Origin: Streptomyces sp. NBC_01707
GTDB lineage: Bacteria; Actinomycetota; Actinomycetes; Streptomycetales; Streptomycetaceae
Length of the DNA stretch: 64,000 nt
NCBI RefSeq assembly: GCF_041438805.1
Contig: NZ_CP109190.1
Location: 8,556,001-8,620,000, forward strand
Direction of reading: 5' to 3'
The position numbers and the translations under genes are program-made. The notes beneath the pieces are model-generated. The model worked only from the letters and a program-made list of their open reading frames with translations. It was not told the DNA's origin and searched no databases. Every line of letters begins with the position of its first letter. The first letter of the stretch is position 1. Positions 15,208 to 23,919 of this stretch are shown here, one piece after another.

Positions 15208-16629
15208 ATGGAAGAGCAGCACTCACACGGAAGCGGCGGTCCCCCTCGGGTGCAGGGCGGACCGCCGCGGCGGCGGTCCTGGACGCACGCGGGCCCCGGC
15301 GGACCGTGGGAGCACGACGGGCCGCCGCGCTGGCTGACAGCGAGGAGCGCGAGGTCCGCCGCCCGTCTGCCGTGGCCGTCCACCCTCCTGCTCGGTGCGA
15401 TCGTCATGATCGGCTCGTCCGTCGCGGCCCGGGGCCAGCTCGGCGAGCGCGCCCCCTTGGACCTCTTCGCCCGGGCGTTGCTCTTCGTCGCCGTCGCCGT
15501 ACTGCTGCTTCGCCGCCGCCACCCCGTCCTCGCGGTGTTCGTCTCCGCGGCGGCGGCCATGATCTATCTCGGGGCCGGCTATCCGTACGGTCCGGTCTTC
15601 CTGGCCGTCGCCGTCGGATGCTTCAGCGCCGTTGTCGCGGGGCACCGTCGGGCTGCCTGGTCAGCAGTGGGGATGGTGTGGCTGGGGCATCTGCTGGTGG
15701 CTCACTGGCTCTACCGCTGGCTGCCGCCGAGCGGCGACTCGGCCGCGCCATGGGGGCAGGAACTGGGCATCGCCGCCTGGGTGGTGGCGATCGTGGCGGC
15801 AGCGGAATTCGTGCGTGTACGCCGTGAGCAGTGGGCAGCGCAGCGGGCCGAACGGGATGCCGCGGAGAAACGGCGGGCCGACGAGGAGCGTCTGCGCATG
15901 GCCAGGGAGCTCCATGACGTGCTCGCCCACAGCATCTCCGTCATCAATGTCCAGGCGGGCGTCGGACTCGCGCTGCTCGACTCCGACCCCGAGCAGGCGC
16001 GCACGGCGCTCACCACGATCAAGGCAGCCAGCAAGGAAGCGCTCGGCGAGGTCCGTCAGGTCCTCGACACGCTCCGCACCCCCGGCGACGCGCCCAGGGC
16101 CCCGGCCCCCGGCCTCGAACGGCTGCCCGAGCTGGTCGATCAGGCGGCGAGTGCCGGACTGACCGTCACGGTGAAGACCGACGGCGTACGGAACGCCGTC
16201 CCGCCCGGTGCGGATCTTGCGGCCTTCCGGATCGTGCAGGAGGCGCTGACGAACGTGGTACGGCATTCGGGCTCGCGCAGCTCGCGGGTCCGGGTCGGTT
16301 ACGGGGCCGACCGCATCCGGCTCCGCATCGACGACGACGGACCCGCCACCGGCAGCGACGCCGGGGGCAGCGGCAACGGGCTGGCCGGTATGCGGGAGCG
16401 GGCCGCCGCGCTGGGCGGCACGATCGAAGCGGGCCCCCGGCCCGACGGCGGCTTCCGGGTGCGGGCCGAACTTCCGCTGCGCCCGGCGCCACCGGAGCGC
16501 ACCTTCGTGGACGCGACGGGGGATCCCGGGCAGGACTCGACACGGAACGCGGCAGGGGATCCCGGGCAGGACTCGACACGGAACGCGACGGGGGACACTG
16601 TGCAGGACACGACGGAGGAGACACCGTGA
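15208..16629 (+). CDS. Two-component sensor histidine kinase, NarL/DesK class
   Basis: The 473-residue kinase has a Gly/Pro-rich cytoplasmic start (1-50) and about five membrane helices between residues 55 and 205. A coiled segment (205-230) leads to the HisKA_3 dimerisation domain with phospho-acceptor His236 in RELHDVLAHS, and an HATPase_c domain follows (DDDGPATG, GNGLAGMRERAAALGG). The C-terminal tail contains three tandem 12-residue repeats (ATGDPGQDSTRN-like, encoded at about 16512-16620) of no known function. GTGA overlap with the response regulator shows coupling. The start probably lies on a leaderless mRNA. The signal is unknown. Confidence 0.92.
   Translation: MEEQHSHGSGGPPRVQGGPPRRRSWTHAGPGGPWEHDGPPRWLTARSARSAARLPWPSTLLLGAIVMIGSSVAARGQLGERAPLDLFARALLFVAVAVLLLRRRHPVLAVFVSAAAAMIYLGAGYPYGPVFLAVAVGCFSAVVAGHRRAAWSAVGMVWLGHLLVAHWLYRWLPPSGDSAAPWGQELGIAAWVVAIVAAAEFVRVRREQWAAQRAERDAAEKRRADEERLRMARELHDVLAHSISVINVQAGVGLALLDSDPEQARTALTTIKAASKEALGEVRQVLDTLRTPGDAPRAPAPGLERLPELVDQAASAGLTVTVKTDGVRNAVPPGADLAAFRIVQEALTNVVRHSGSRSSRVRVGYGADRIRLRIDDDGPATGSDAGGSGNGLAGMRERAAALGGTIEAGPRPDGGFRVRAELPLRPAPPERTFVDATGDPGQDSTRNAAGDPGQDSTRNATGDTVQDTTEETP
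16512..16620 (+). repeat. Three tandem 36-bp repeats inside the histidine kinase gene
   Basis: The unit encoding ATGDPGQDSTRN is repeated nearly exactly (second AAGDPGQDSTRN, third degenerate ATGDTVQDTTEE). All units are in frame, so copy-number change would alter only the length of the C-terminal tail. Confidence 0.7.
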
Positions 16630-17291
16630 TCCGCGTACTGCTCGCCGATGACCAACTGTTGGTCCGGGCCGGTTTCCGCGCACTGCTGGACGCCCAGCCG
16701 GACATCGAGGTGGCGGGGGAGGCCGCCGACGGCGAGGAGGCCGTACGTCTGGTGCGCGAACTGCGACCGGACACCGTGCTGATGGACATCCGGATGCCGC
16801 ATCTCGACGGCCTCGCCGCCACCCGCACGATCACCGGGGATCCGGATCTCGACGACGTCAAGGTGGTCATGCTCACCACCTTCGAGCTCGACGAGTACGT
16901 CTTCGAGGCGATCCGCTCCGGCGCCTCCGGTTTCCTGGTCAAGGACACCGAACCCGAGGAACTGCTGCGGGCGGTACGGGCAGTGGTGGGCGGCGACGCG
17001 CTGCTCTCGCCCGGAGTGACCCGACGGCTGATCGCCGAGTTCGCGGCCCGCTCCAAGGAGCCTGCGGCCGCGACGGGACTGAGCGAACTCACCGAACGGG
17101 AAAGGGAAGTGATGACGCTGGTCGGCATCGGCCTCTCCAACGAGGAGATCGCCCGCCGACTCGTGGTCAGCCCGCTCACCGCAAAGACCCACGTCAGCCG
17201 CACCATGGTCAAGCTCGGTGCCCGCGACCGGGCCCAACTCGTGGTGCTCGCCTATGAGTCGGGACTCGTACGCCCCGGTTGGCTCGGCTGA
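16626..17291 (+). CDS. LuxR/NarL-type response regulator
   Basis: The 221-residue regulator has a receiver domain (acidic pocket ADDQ, phospho-acceptor Asp54 in VLMDIRMPHLDG, Thr in LTTFE, Lys in VKDTEPEEL). A linker leads to a GerE/LuxR DNA-binding domain (LTEREREVMTLVGIGLSNEE and AKTHVSRTMVKLGARDRAQL). It starts at GTG 16626, overlapping the kinase stop, so the two form a cognate pair. Targets are not evident. Its 3' end overlaps by 40 bases the end of a convergent small membrane-protein gene. Confidence 0.94.
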   Translation: MIRVLLADDQLLVRAGFRALLDAQPDIEVAGEAADGEEAVRLVRELRPDTVLMDIRMPHLDGLAATRTITGDPDLDDVKVVMLTTFELDEYVFEAIRSGASGFLVKDTEPEELLRAVRAVVGGDALLSPGVTRRLIAEFAARSKEPAAATGLSELTEREREVMTLVGIGLSNEEIARRLVVSPLTAKTHVSRTMVKLGARDRAQLVVLAYESGLVRPGWLG

Positions 17292-17566
17292 GACGGAGTC
17301 TGCGGTCGGTGCGTGACGGCCGGACCCCGCCTGCCCCGGCGGGGAAAGCCCCACAGCACATCGACGAGGCGGGCGACGAAGACGACCGCTGCGACGACGG
17401 CTCCGATCCGGACCAGCACATGTTCGGCCGTACGGGGCAGATCGAGGAACACGGTGGTCATGGTGACCGCGACGAACGCGACCGCGGCCAGAAAGACCGC
17501 GCTCACCAGGGCGAAACCGATCTCGACGGTCATGGCGTCCCGGTCTTCCTGACTTCGGCGTCCCAT
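17252..17566 (-). CDS. Small membrane protein, unknown function
   Basis: The 104-residue protein has two clear hydrophobic helices (IGFALVSAVFLAAVAFVAVT and LVRIGAVVAAVVFVARLVDV) and a basic, Pro/Ser-rich tail. No family is recognised. The start could be ATG 17566 or ATG 17533 (AGGAAG 11 bases upstream). It converges on and overlaps the last 40 bases of the response-regulator gene, so the tail may be overpredicted. Confidence is moderate because GC-rich DNA easily yields antisense reading frames, though two well-formed helices argue for a real gene. Confidence 0.5.
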   Translation of the reverse strand: MGRRSQEDRDAMTVEIGFALVSAVFLAAVAFVAVTMTTVFLDLPRTAEHVLVRIGAVVAAVVFVARLVDVLWGFPRRGRRGPAVTHRPQTPSQPSQPGRTSPDS

Positions 17567-17669
17567 GTCCGAAGTGTCACAGGGGCGGTGGGCGACGGAC
17601 AAGGATGCCTCGCCGTCCACCGCCCCGTTCCCCCTCGCCGGTCAGCCATGGGGGGGAGTGCCGGGTCGG

Positions 17670-18796
17670 TCAGTCCCGGACCGCCACCTTCTGCGCGGCC
17701 GACTGCTGGGCGTCCGCTGCCTCGGCGGCGGCCCGGTCGCCCTCGGACGACGCGACCGGCACGGAGTGCTGCACGGGCCTGCGGCGACGCAGCCCGGTCA
17801 GCGTGATCAGCAGCCCGGCGAACGCGATCGCCGTCACCACCACGAGGCCCGGCCGGTAGCTGTCGAGGACCGCCTGCGAGGAGCCGTCGCCGCTGCCGTG
17901 CGCCGTGATCACCGCTGTCACGACGGCCAGGAAGATCGCCCCGCCGACCTGGATCGAGGTGTTCAGCAGACCCGACACCATGCCCTGCTCGTCGTCGTCG
18001 ACCCCGTTGGTGGCCTGGATGTTGAGCGACGGGAAGGTCAGTGCGCAGGCCGCGCCCAGCAGCAGCATCGAGGGCAGGATGACCGCCGCGTACGACGGGG
18101 TGAGGGTGATCCGCAGGAAGAGCCCGTAGCCGACGACAAGGAAGGTGAAGCCGGCCGCGATCACACGCGGCGTCCCGAACCGGTCGACCACATCGCCGAT
18201 CTTCGTCGAGGACAGCGCGACCAGCACCCCCGCGGGCAGGAAGGCCAGCGCGGTCTGCAGGGCCGACCAGCCGAGCAGCGACTGCATGTACTGGGTGACC
18301 AGGAACTGGAAACCGACGTAGCTGCCGAAGAACGCGGCGGCGCCCAGCTGCGCCCTGACCTGGCTGCCGGAGCGCAGCACACCGAGCCGGATCAGCGGGT
18401 TCGCGGTGCGTCGCTCGATGGTGACGAAGACGGTCAGCAGTGCGATTGTGATGTTCGAGAGCCTGGCCGGTGCGGTGAACGCGGCGCTCAGCCCCTTGAT
18501 GAAGCCCCCTGGGCGATCAGCGGCGGCCCGGAGCCGACGAATGCCGAGCGCGATCAGGAAGACCTGGCGCCTGCCGAGCAGATCGGCCGCGCGGCCGCCG
18601 AGGAGCAGTAGTCCGCCGTAGCCGAGGATGTACCCGCTGACGATCCAAGGTCGTCGGCGATGGACGGCAGGGCGACGCCGACCATGGAGACGTCCAGCGC
18701 GTCGAGGAACATCGCGGCGCAGAGCACGAGCAGGGTGCCCCATAGACGCGGGCTCCAATGCGCATGGGAATCGGAGACGTTGAGCGGAGAGGTCAT
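17670..18796 (-). pseudogene. Decayed MFS drug/multidrug efflux transporter gene
   Basis: The start at 18796 (MTSPLNVSDSHAHW, then PRLWGTLLVLCAAMFLDALD) reads correctly to LPSIADDL. The frame is then lost near 18651, and the family sequence resumes in another frame as WIVSGYILGYGGLLLLGGRA. A second disruption near 18480-18535 mixes frames (FVGSGPPLIA, then GFIKGLSAAFTAPA). A large block normally following TAPAGLS is missing before ITIALLTVF. The C-terminal half from about 18460 to 17670 is intact. A working homologue of the DHA2 type would be much longer, so efflux activity is almost certainly lost. It is divergent from an intact MarR gene, its presumed repressor. Confidence 0.85.
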
Positions 18797-18810
18797 GGCC
18801 ACGAAGGTAC

Positions 18811-18837
18811 ATGCACATGCATTGAATGCAAGTGCAT
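18811..18837. promoter_or_regulatory. Putative MarR operator, 27-bp palindrome
   Basis: Arms ATGCACATGCATT (18811-18823) and AATGCAAGTGCAT (18825-18837) are reverse complements except at one position. It lies between the divergent MFS pseudogene and the MarR gene and is conspicuously AT-rich for this genome. Confidence 0.7.
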
Positions 18838-18871
18838 TTAATTCCGACGCAACAAACGGCTCCATCTCTGC

Positions 18872-18877
18872 TAACGT
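18872..18877 (+). promoter_or_regulatory. -10 box of a probable leaderless promoter (MarR)
   Basis: TAACGT fits TANNNT and ends 6 bases before the ATG at 18884. No Shine-Dalgarno sequence is present. The adjacent 27-bp palindrome would cover the -35 area. Confidence 0.55.
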
Positions 18878-18883
18878 GCGGTC

Positions 18884-19285
18884 ATGGCAGCGAACAAGCC
18901 CGAACGAGTGCTCGTCGAGGAGTGGCGGGACATGCTCGCGCTGCATGCCAGGACGTTGTGCGAGCTCGATCGTGAGCTGCACCGGCACGGCCTCGGCGCC
19001 AGCGACTTCGAGGTGCTCGACGTCCTCGCGGAGGGCGCGTCGGAGGACGGCGGCGCCGCCTATCGCGTACAGGAGCTGGCCTCCCGTGTCCATCTCAGTC
19101 AGAGTGCGCTGTCACGCCTGGTCGCACGGCTGGAGAAGGACGACCTCGTGTGTCGCGGGATGTGCAGCGAGGACCGGCGCGGAGTCCGGGTCGAGCTGAC
19201 GGCGAAGGGCCGGGCGCGTCATGCCGAGGTCAAGCCGCTGCAGCGGTCGGTGCTCGCCCGGATGCTGGACGGCGCGACCGGCTGA
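18884..19285 (+). CDS. MarR family transcriptional regulator
   Basis: The 133-residue winged-helix regulator shows the helical N-terminus, the recognition region YRVQELASRVHLSQSALSRL, the wing CSEDRRGVRVELTAKGR and a C-terminal dimerisation helix. It should bind the 27-bp palindrome just upstream and control itself and the divergent MFS pump gene. That pump is now a pseudogene, so the regulator may be orphaned or serve other targets. The start is set by the TAACGT box 6 bases before the ATG, implying a leaderless transcript. Confidence 0.92.
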   Translation: MAANKPERVLVEEWRDMLALHARTLCELDRELHRHGLGASDFEVLDVLAEGASEDGGAAYRVQELASRVHLSQSALSRLVARLEKDDLVCRGMCSEDRRGVRVELTAKGRARHAEVKPLQRSVLARMLDGATG

Positions 19286-19329
19286 GTGCGGAACCGGCCG
19301 CCGCAGGGACCCTCGTTCCCGTACGTCTG

Positions 19330-20091
19330 TCAGGACCAGGTGACTCCGGAGTTCTCGCACCACAGGCGGGCCAGTCCCCGGTCGCCCGTCACCGTGACCG
19401 CGGTGAGCGGCAGCCTGTTCCACAGCGTCAGATAGAGACCCTCGGCCGTCCCGCTCAATTCGCAGTCGACGGACCCCGCCCGGTGTGCGTCGGCATCCGA
19501 TTCGCGTACGGCCTGCGGAGGCTCCGACGAGACCCGTACGGTCCAGGCGTCGCCCGTGTCCGTGGCGCGTACCCGCAGCATGCGTGGTGTGTCGGTGCGC
19601 ACTCTGCTCTTCGGGCGGGCGTGGAACCCGAGCAGCAGCTCGTCGATCCCGTCCAGCGCCTGGCCGGCCGCCACGCCCGAGAGCGGGCCGCCGCGCGCGG
19701 ACTCGGCGTCCACCCGGTGGATCGTCGTCTCGTGGGCCTGCCGCCGTGCCCAGAAAGCCAGTGGGGAGGGCGCGGGCAGAAAGGTCCAGCACTCCAGGTC
19801 GGCCGAGGCGCTCTCCAGCGCGTTCACCAGCAGACGGTGCCCCTCGCGGAACCAGTCGAGCAACTCCCCGCTGTCGAGATCGGGTTCGCCGCCGTCGGGA
19901 TGGTACGAGGTGTGCCCCTCTGAGACGTACGCGGTCGCCCAGCGGTGCACCATGCCGGTGTGCCGGAGCAGATTGCGCACCTGCCAGCCGGGGCATGTCG
20001 GCACCGAAGCGCCGGGCCCGGCCTGCTCCGCCGCGGCGGCCAGCAAGTGTCCTGCTTCCGTGAGGGACTTGACGTGGTCCGTGGTCTCCAT
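19330..20091 (-). CDS. Mycothiol-dependent maleylpyruvate isomerase family protein
   Basis: The 253-residue protein has the DinB-like four-helix N-terminal domain of the actinobacterial MDMPI family (TCPGWQVRNLLRHTGMVHRW, with its metal-type His; FWARRQAHETTIHRVDAE) followed by a C-terminal domain ending near LARLWCENSGVTWS. Family members are thought to use mycothiol and a divalent metal for isomerisation or detoxification; most are uncharacterised. The ATG at 20091 has a CAGAAT element 7 bases upstream, a weak leaderless-type context. The neighbouring small membrane protein gene ends 22 bases upstream, so co-transcription is possible. Confidence 0.85.
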   Translation of the reverse strand: METTDHVKSLTEAGHLLAAAAEQAGPGASVPTCPGWQVRNLLRHTGMVHRWATAYVSEGHTSYHPDGGEPDLDSGELLDWFREGHRLLVNALESASADLECWTFLPAPSPLAFWARRQAHETTIHRVDAESARGGPLSGVAAGQALDGIDELLLGFHARPKSRVRTDTPRMLRVRATDTGDAWTVRVSSEPPQAVRESDADAHRAGSVDCELSGTAEGLYLTLWNRLPLTAVTVTGDRGLARLWCENSGVTWS

Positions 20092-20112
20092 GGCGGAGAT
20101 TCTGCCAGTGGC

Positions 20113-20481
20113 TCAGACGCCCTGGGGATGCGCGGTACGGGATCGTCCCCCGCCGCGCACCAGCTGTACGAACCAGCCGAGGGCGAGCGCCTGCACGAGG
20201 ACGGAGACCACGAGGGCGAGATATATGAACCAGGCCGGTCCGGCCGCGTCCGCTCCCCACAGCTCGCCGCCGACGAGGAACACGAACACCGTGGGCGCCG
20301 CGAGCAGGAACAGCCAGACGCCGGCGAACGAGGCGTCCTCGTGCGGGACGAACAGCGTGTCCACGGCGACGAACACCGCCGCCGCCAGCACCACCCCGAG
20401 GTAGATCAGCGAGGCGGCATTGCCGAAGGTCAGCCGTGCGAGCGTGCGAAGGTGCTGCTTGTTCATGACCGGCTTGTTCAT
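20113..20481 (-). CDS. Small membrane protein, SCO4225-like
   Basis: The 122-residue protein has three or four helices (AASLIYLGVVLAAAVFVAVD, VWLFLLAAPTVFVFLVGG, WFIYLALVVSVLVQALALGW) and a conserved-looking start KQHLRTLARLTFGNAASL. It resembles the actinobacterial SCO4225-type membrane protein family, recalled from memory and not checked. ATG 20481 is favoured (GGAG 6 bases upstream). It lies immediately upstream of the MDMPI-family gene. Function unknown. Confidence 0.7.
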   Translation of the reverse strand: MNKPVMNKQHLRTLARLTFGNAASLIYLGVVLAAAVFVAVDTLFVPHEDASFAGVWLFLLAAPTVFVFLVGGELWGADAAGPAWFIYLALVVSVLVQALALGWFVQLVRGGGRSRTAHPQGV

Positions 20482-20602
20482 GGCCTGCTCCCCGTGGATG
20501 GTCGATGCCTCCATCGTGCGGCCGGGGAGCCGGTCCTGCCTGAGTACGCCTACTCAATCGGGCAGATGTGCGTGCCATGGAGGCCTGCTGCCCCTGCGAC
20601 GA

Positions 20603-21820
20603 TCAGGCGCGGGCCGTCGCATGCCGTGCCGTGTACCCCAGCGCCGCCGCAGCACCGGCGAGCACCGCCACCGTCGTGAGGGCCAGCGGCAGCGAGAACC
20701 AGTCGGCCAGGAATCCGATCGCGGGCGGCCCGAGCAGCATCCCGCCGTAGCCGATCGTCGACGCGACGGCCACTCCGCTCGGGCCGGCCAGCTCGCCGGC
20801 CCGGCCGACCGCGACGGGGAAGATGTTGGCCAGGCCGAGTCCGGCGACGGCGAAGCCGAGAAGGGCGAGCCAGGTGGTCGGTGCCAGCGATCCGAGGAGC
20901 ATTCCGGCCGCGCCCGTCGCACCGCCCGCGACGAGGGTGCGGGTCTGGCCGAGCCGTTCGAGCAGGGCGGTGCCGGTGAGCCTGCCGGCGGTCATGGCCA
21001 GGGCGAACAGCGAGTATCCGGCGGCGGCGACGCCCGGACGCGCGTGCAGGTCCTGAGTCAGATGGAGTGCGCTCCAGTCGGCCAGGGCCCCTTCTCCGTA
21101 CGCGGTGCAGAGCGCGATCACACCGAACAGCAGGACCAGGTTACGGGCCCGCCCCGCCATCCGCCGTGGCGGTTCGGCAGGGTCCGCGGCGGTCGCCGGC
21201 CGGGGGGCCGGGTGCCGCAGCAGGGTCGGTCCGGCGGCGGCGGTGACCAGTAGTCCGACCCCGGTGAGGATGAAGAGATGGGTGGCGGGGGAGAGGCCAC
21301 CGGCGACCAGTCCGCCGAGCCCGGCGCCGAGCATGCCGCCGAGGCTGAACGCGGCATGGAAGCTCGGCATCACCGGGCGACGCAGGCCGGCGACCAGATC
21401 GACCGCGGCGCTGTTCATCGCGACGTTCATCGCGCCGTACGCGGCGCCGAAGACCAGCAGGACCAGACCGAGCGCGAGGACCGAATGCGTCTGCGCGGGC
21501 AGGGCGATGGCGAGCGAGAGAAGTGCTCCGCACACCACCGTCAGGGGGTGGTTGCCGAACCGCCTGCACAGCCTTCCGGCGAGCATCATGGTGATGACGG
21601 CTCCGGCGGAGACCCCGAGCAGGGCGAGGCCGAGGGCGGATGCGGAGGCGCCGGTCTGGTGCTTGATGGCCGGGATGCGGACCACCCAGCCGGCGAAGAG
21701 GAAACCGTCGAGGGCGAAGAACACGGTCAGCGCGGTACGGAGGCGGGCCGACGAGGGTGGGGCGGTGTCTCCGCCTGGTCCCCCCGGTAGGGCCGTCCGC
21801 AGTTTGTTTAGTTGCGGCAC
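20603..21820 (-). CDS. MFS transporter
   Basis: The 405-residue permease has about 12 transmembrane helices: LTVFFALDGFLFAGWVVRIP starts helix 1, the helix 2-3 loop has GRLCRRFG, and the second half begins near RNLVLLFGVIALCTAYGEGA. It is most like fucose-permease/YfcJ-type members; the substrate is unknown. GTG 21820 is taken as start because a TATGCT box ends 6 bases before it with TTGCAT 18 bases further upstream, a textbook leaderless arrangement. It is divergent from the ROK regulator, which could control it and would point to a sugar-like substrate. Confidence 0.88.
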   Translation of the reverse strand: MPQLNKLRTALPGGPGGDTAPPSSARLRTALTVFFALDGFLFAGWVVRIPAIKHQTGASASALGLALLGVSAGAVITMMLAGRLCRRFGNHPLTVVCGALLSLAIALPAQTHSVLALGLVLLVFGAAYGAMNVAMNSAAVDLVAGLRRPVMPSFHAAFSLGGMLGAGLGGLVAGGLSPATHLFILTGVGLLVTAAAGPTLLRHPAPRPATAADPAEPPRRMAGRARNLVLLFGVIALCTAYGEGALADWSALHLTQDLHARPGVAAAGYSLFALAMTAGRLTGTALLERLGQTRTLVAGGATGAAGMLLGSLAPTTWLALLGFAVAGLGLANIFPVAVGRAGELAGPSGVAVASTIGYGGMLLGPPAIGFLADWFSLPLALTTVAVLAGAAAALGYTARHATARA

Positions 21821-21826
21821 AAAAGA

Positions 21827-21856
21827 AGCATAGGGGCCCGTGGACAAGGGATGCAA
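21827..21856 (-). promoter_or_regulatory. Leaderless promoter of the MFS gene
   Basis: Read leftward, TTGCAT (21856-21851), an 18-base spacer, TATGCT (21832-21827), 6 bases, then GTG at 21820. Confidence 0.6.
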
Positions 21857-22061
21857 GACGGCGGACGGCCAGGGCCGACACGGTCGGAAGCTGCGATCAA
21901 GGTGACCGGGAGGAGGGATGACAGCGACGGTGAGGGGCGATCGCGGTGACCAGGAGGGGTGGCCGCCGCGGACCGGAACGGCGTCCGCCGTGGCGGCACA
22001 TGGGCAGGAGCGCCCGACCGGAGCGTCGGCAGTCGCTCCGGATCATGGGAGACTCGCCCCC

Positions 22062-23276
22062 ATGAACGGCAAGGCGACCACCACCCGGACGAAGTTGGAG
22101 AGGGGCCGGAGCGCGCTCGGGCCCGCCCTGGAACTGGTCCACACAGGACGCGCGCCCACCCGCGCCGTGCTCACCTCCGAGCTCGGCGTCACCCGCGCGA
22201 CCGCCGGTGCGGTGGCCGCGGAGCTGGAGGCGCTCGGTCTCATCCGCGTCGACTCCAGCCCCGGTTCCGCGGCAGGCTCGCAGGGCCGCCCGTCGCACCG
22301 GCTGGCCATCCGCGAGTCCGGGCCGGTCGCCATCGCCGCGCAGGTGCATGCCGACGGGTTCCGTGCGGCGCTGGTGGGGCTGGGCGGCCGGCTCGTCGCC
22401 ACGGATCCCGGCTGCGTCACCGTCACGTCGGACCCGGCCCAGGTCGTGGGCGAAGTCGTCGACGCATGCGCCCGCTTGCTGCGTGACAGCGGGCTGCGCT
22501 GCGTCGGTGCGGGCCTCGCCGTCCCCTCCGCCGTGGCCGAACCGGAGGGCACCGCTCTCAACCCGCTGCACATCGCCTGGCCGGCCGGTTCCCAGGTCCG
22601 TGAGATCTTCGCCACGTGTGTACGTGAAGCCGGCATCCCCGGCCCCGCGTTCACCGGAAACGATGTCAACCTCGCCGCACTCGCCGAGCACCGGCACGGC
22701 GCCGGCCGCGGAGCCCAGCATCTGCTCTGTGTGGCCACGGGCCACCGCGGCGTCGGAGGCGCCCTCGTCCTCGACGGCCGCCTGCACACCGGCAGTTCGG
22801 GGCTGGCCCTAGAGGTCGGTCATCTCACCGTGAACCCCGAGGGGCGTCCGTGCCACTGCGGCGGCCGCGGCTGCCTCGACGTCGAGACCGACCCGCTGGC
22901 CTTCCTCGTCGCCGCCCGCCGCGAACCGGGCCCCGAGGAGTCACTGCTCAAGCAGGCGAGCGACCTGCTGCGCACGGAGTACGAGGACGCGGCGGTCCGG
23001 GCCGCGTCCGACGAACTGATCGACCGGCTCGGCCTCGGACTGGCCGGACTCGTCAACATCCTCAACCCGGACCGGATCATCCTCGGCGGACTGCACCGCG
23101 CACTGCTCGACGCCGACCCGGAGCGACTGCGCGCCGTCGTCGCCGATCGCAGCCTGTGGGGGCGCAGCGGCAGTGTGCCGATCCTGCCGTGCACCCTCGA
23201 TCACAACAGCCTGGTCGGCGCGGCCGAACTGGCCTGGCAGCCGGTTCTCGACGACCCGCTGGCCGCACTGGTCTGA
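22062..23276 (+). CDS. ROK family transcriptional regulator
   Basis: The 404-residue protein has an N-terminal winged-helix region (TRAVLTSELGVTRATAGAVA, then ELEALGLIRVDSS) and a ROK (sugar-kinase-fold) domain with GNDVNLAALAEH, the zinc-binding motif CHCGGRGCLDVE and LVNILNPDRIILGG. ROK regulators of this layout sense sugars such as xylose or N-acetylglucosamine derivatives. ATG 22062 is chosen (GGGAG about 11 bases upstream); the in-frame extension to 21918 is not protein-like. It is divergent from an MFS transporter, its most likely target. Confidence 0.9.
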   Translation: MNGKATTTRTKLERGRSALGPALELVHTGRAPTRAVLTSELGVTRATAGAVAAELEALGLIRVDSSPGSAAGSQGRPSHRLAIRESGPVAIAAQVHADGFRAALVGLGGRLVATDPGCVTVTSDPAQVVGEVVDACARLLRDSGLRCVGAGLAVPSAVAEPEGTALNPLHIAWPAGSQVREIFATCVREAGIPGPAFTGNDVNLAALAEHRHGAGRGAQHLLCVATGHRGVGGALVLDGRLHTGSSGLALEVGHLTVNPEGRPCHCGGRGCLDVETDPLAFLVAARREPGPEESLLKQASDLLRTEYEDAAVRAASDELIDRLGLGLAGLVNILNPDRIILGGLHRALLDADPERLRAVVADRSLWGRSGSVPILPCTLDHNSLVGAAELAWQPVLDDPLAALV

Positions 23277-23919
23277 ACCGGCGGCCGCGGAGCGCCGGCG
23301 GGGTGATCCGCGTGCCGCTGCTCCGCGGAGCCCGCATGCCTGTGGCTCCGCCGGGCACGCCGGCGCACGAGCGGCGGGATCACGCGGTCGGGCCGAACAC
23401 GAACGCCTGCGCCGGGCTCTCGATCGGTGTCGCGTCCAACAGCTGGTTCCCCAGGGCGTGTTCGAGCCGAGGCCGCAGCCGGTGCAGCAGATCGCCATCC
23501 CCGGCGTCTCCGGCACCGTGGTGTCGTGACCCAGCAGATGCCCGCCGGATCCCGCGTCGGACGCCGCCGGCTTCTCCGGCGGACGCCGGCGCGTCGTGCG
23601 GTTCGCCCGCGAAGGACCGCCGAGAGCGAGAACGGCCCCCGCACCTCCTGCCTCACGCCGGGCGCCCTGGTCCGGGCCCTGCTGGACGATCTCGCCGAGC
23701 CGCCCGCGCAGCCGGTCGATCGTCTCGTCGACGGGTGGGTACATAGCTCCAGGATCGTGGCCGGTCCGGGGGAGAGCAGCTGCCCGAAGGCCGCGTACTC
23801 CCACGGGGGTACGCATACGGCCGCTGGCCGTACGACGACTCGGACCCCCTCCTGGAGCCAGGCTCGTCAGCGACAGAACAACAGCACAACAGAACCTCGC
23901 ACCGAGGGAGCTGACCGAG
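23277..23919. other. Degenerate region between ROK and SHOCT genes
   Basis: There is no intact gene. The minus strand carries coding-like fragments described separately (23380-23744). The last 150 bases should contain the promoter for the SHOCT/ABC operon, but no clear -35/-10 pair was identified. Confidence 0.5.
23380..23744 (-). pseudogene. Remnant of an unrecognised leftward gene
   Basis: A possible start at 23744 gives MYPPVDETIDRLRGRLGEIV. About 200 bases later a different frame reads GDLLHRLRPRLEHALGNQLL, then DATPIESPAQAFVFGPTA and stops at 23380. Both ends look like genuine protein and the middle does not, so at least one frameshift or deletion is likely. Family unknown. Confidence 0.4.

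Noticed and set aside
17279..18611. Overlapping plus-strand frames opposite the MFS remnant
   Set aside because: His/Asp/Arg-rich antisense translation; the minus strand encodes recognisable transporter helices.
21800..21834. Tiny leader peptide MLLLCRN overlapping the MFS start
   Set aside because: The ATG coincides with the -10 box TATGCT, so it would not be transcribed if the leaderless promoter is correct.
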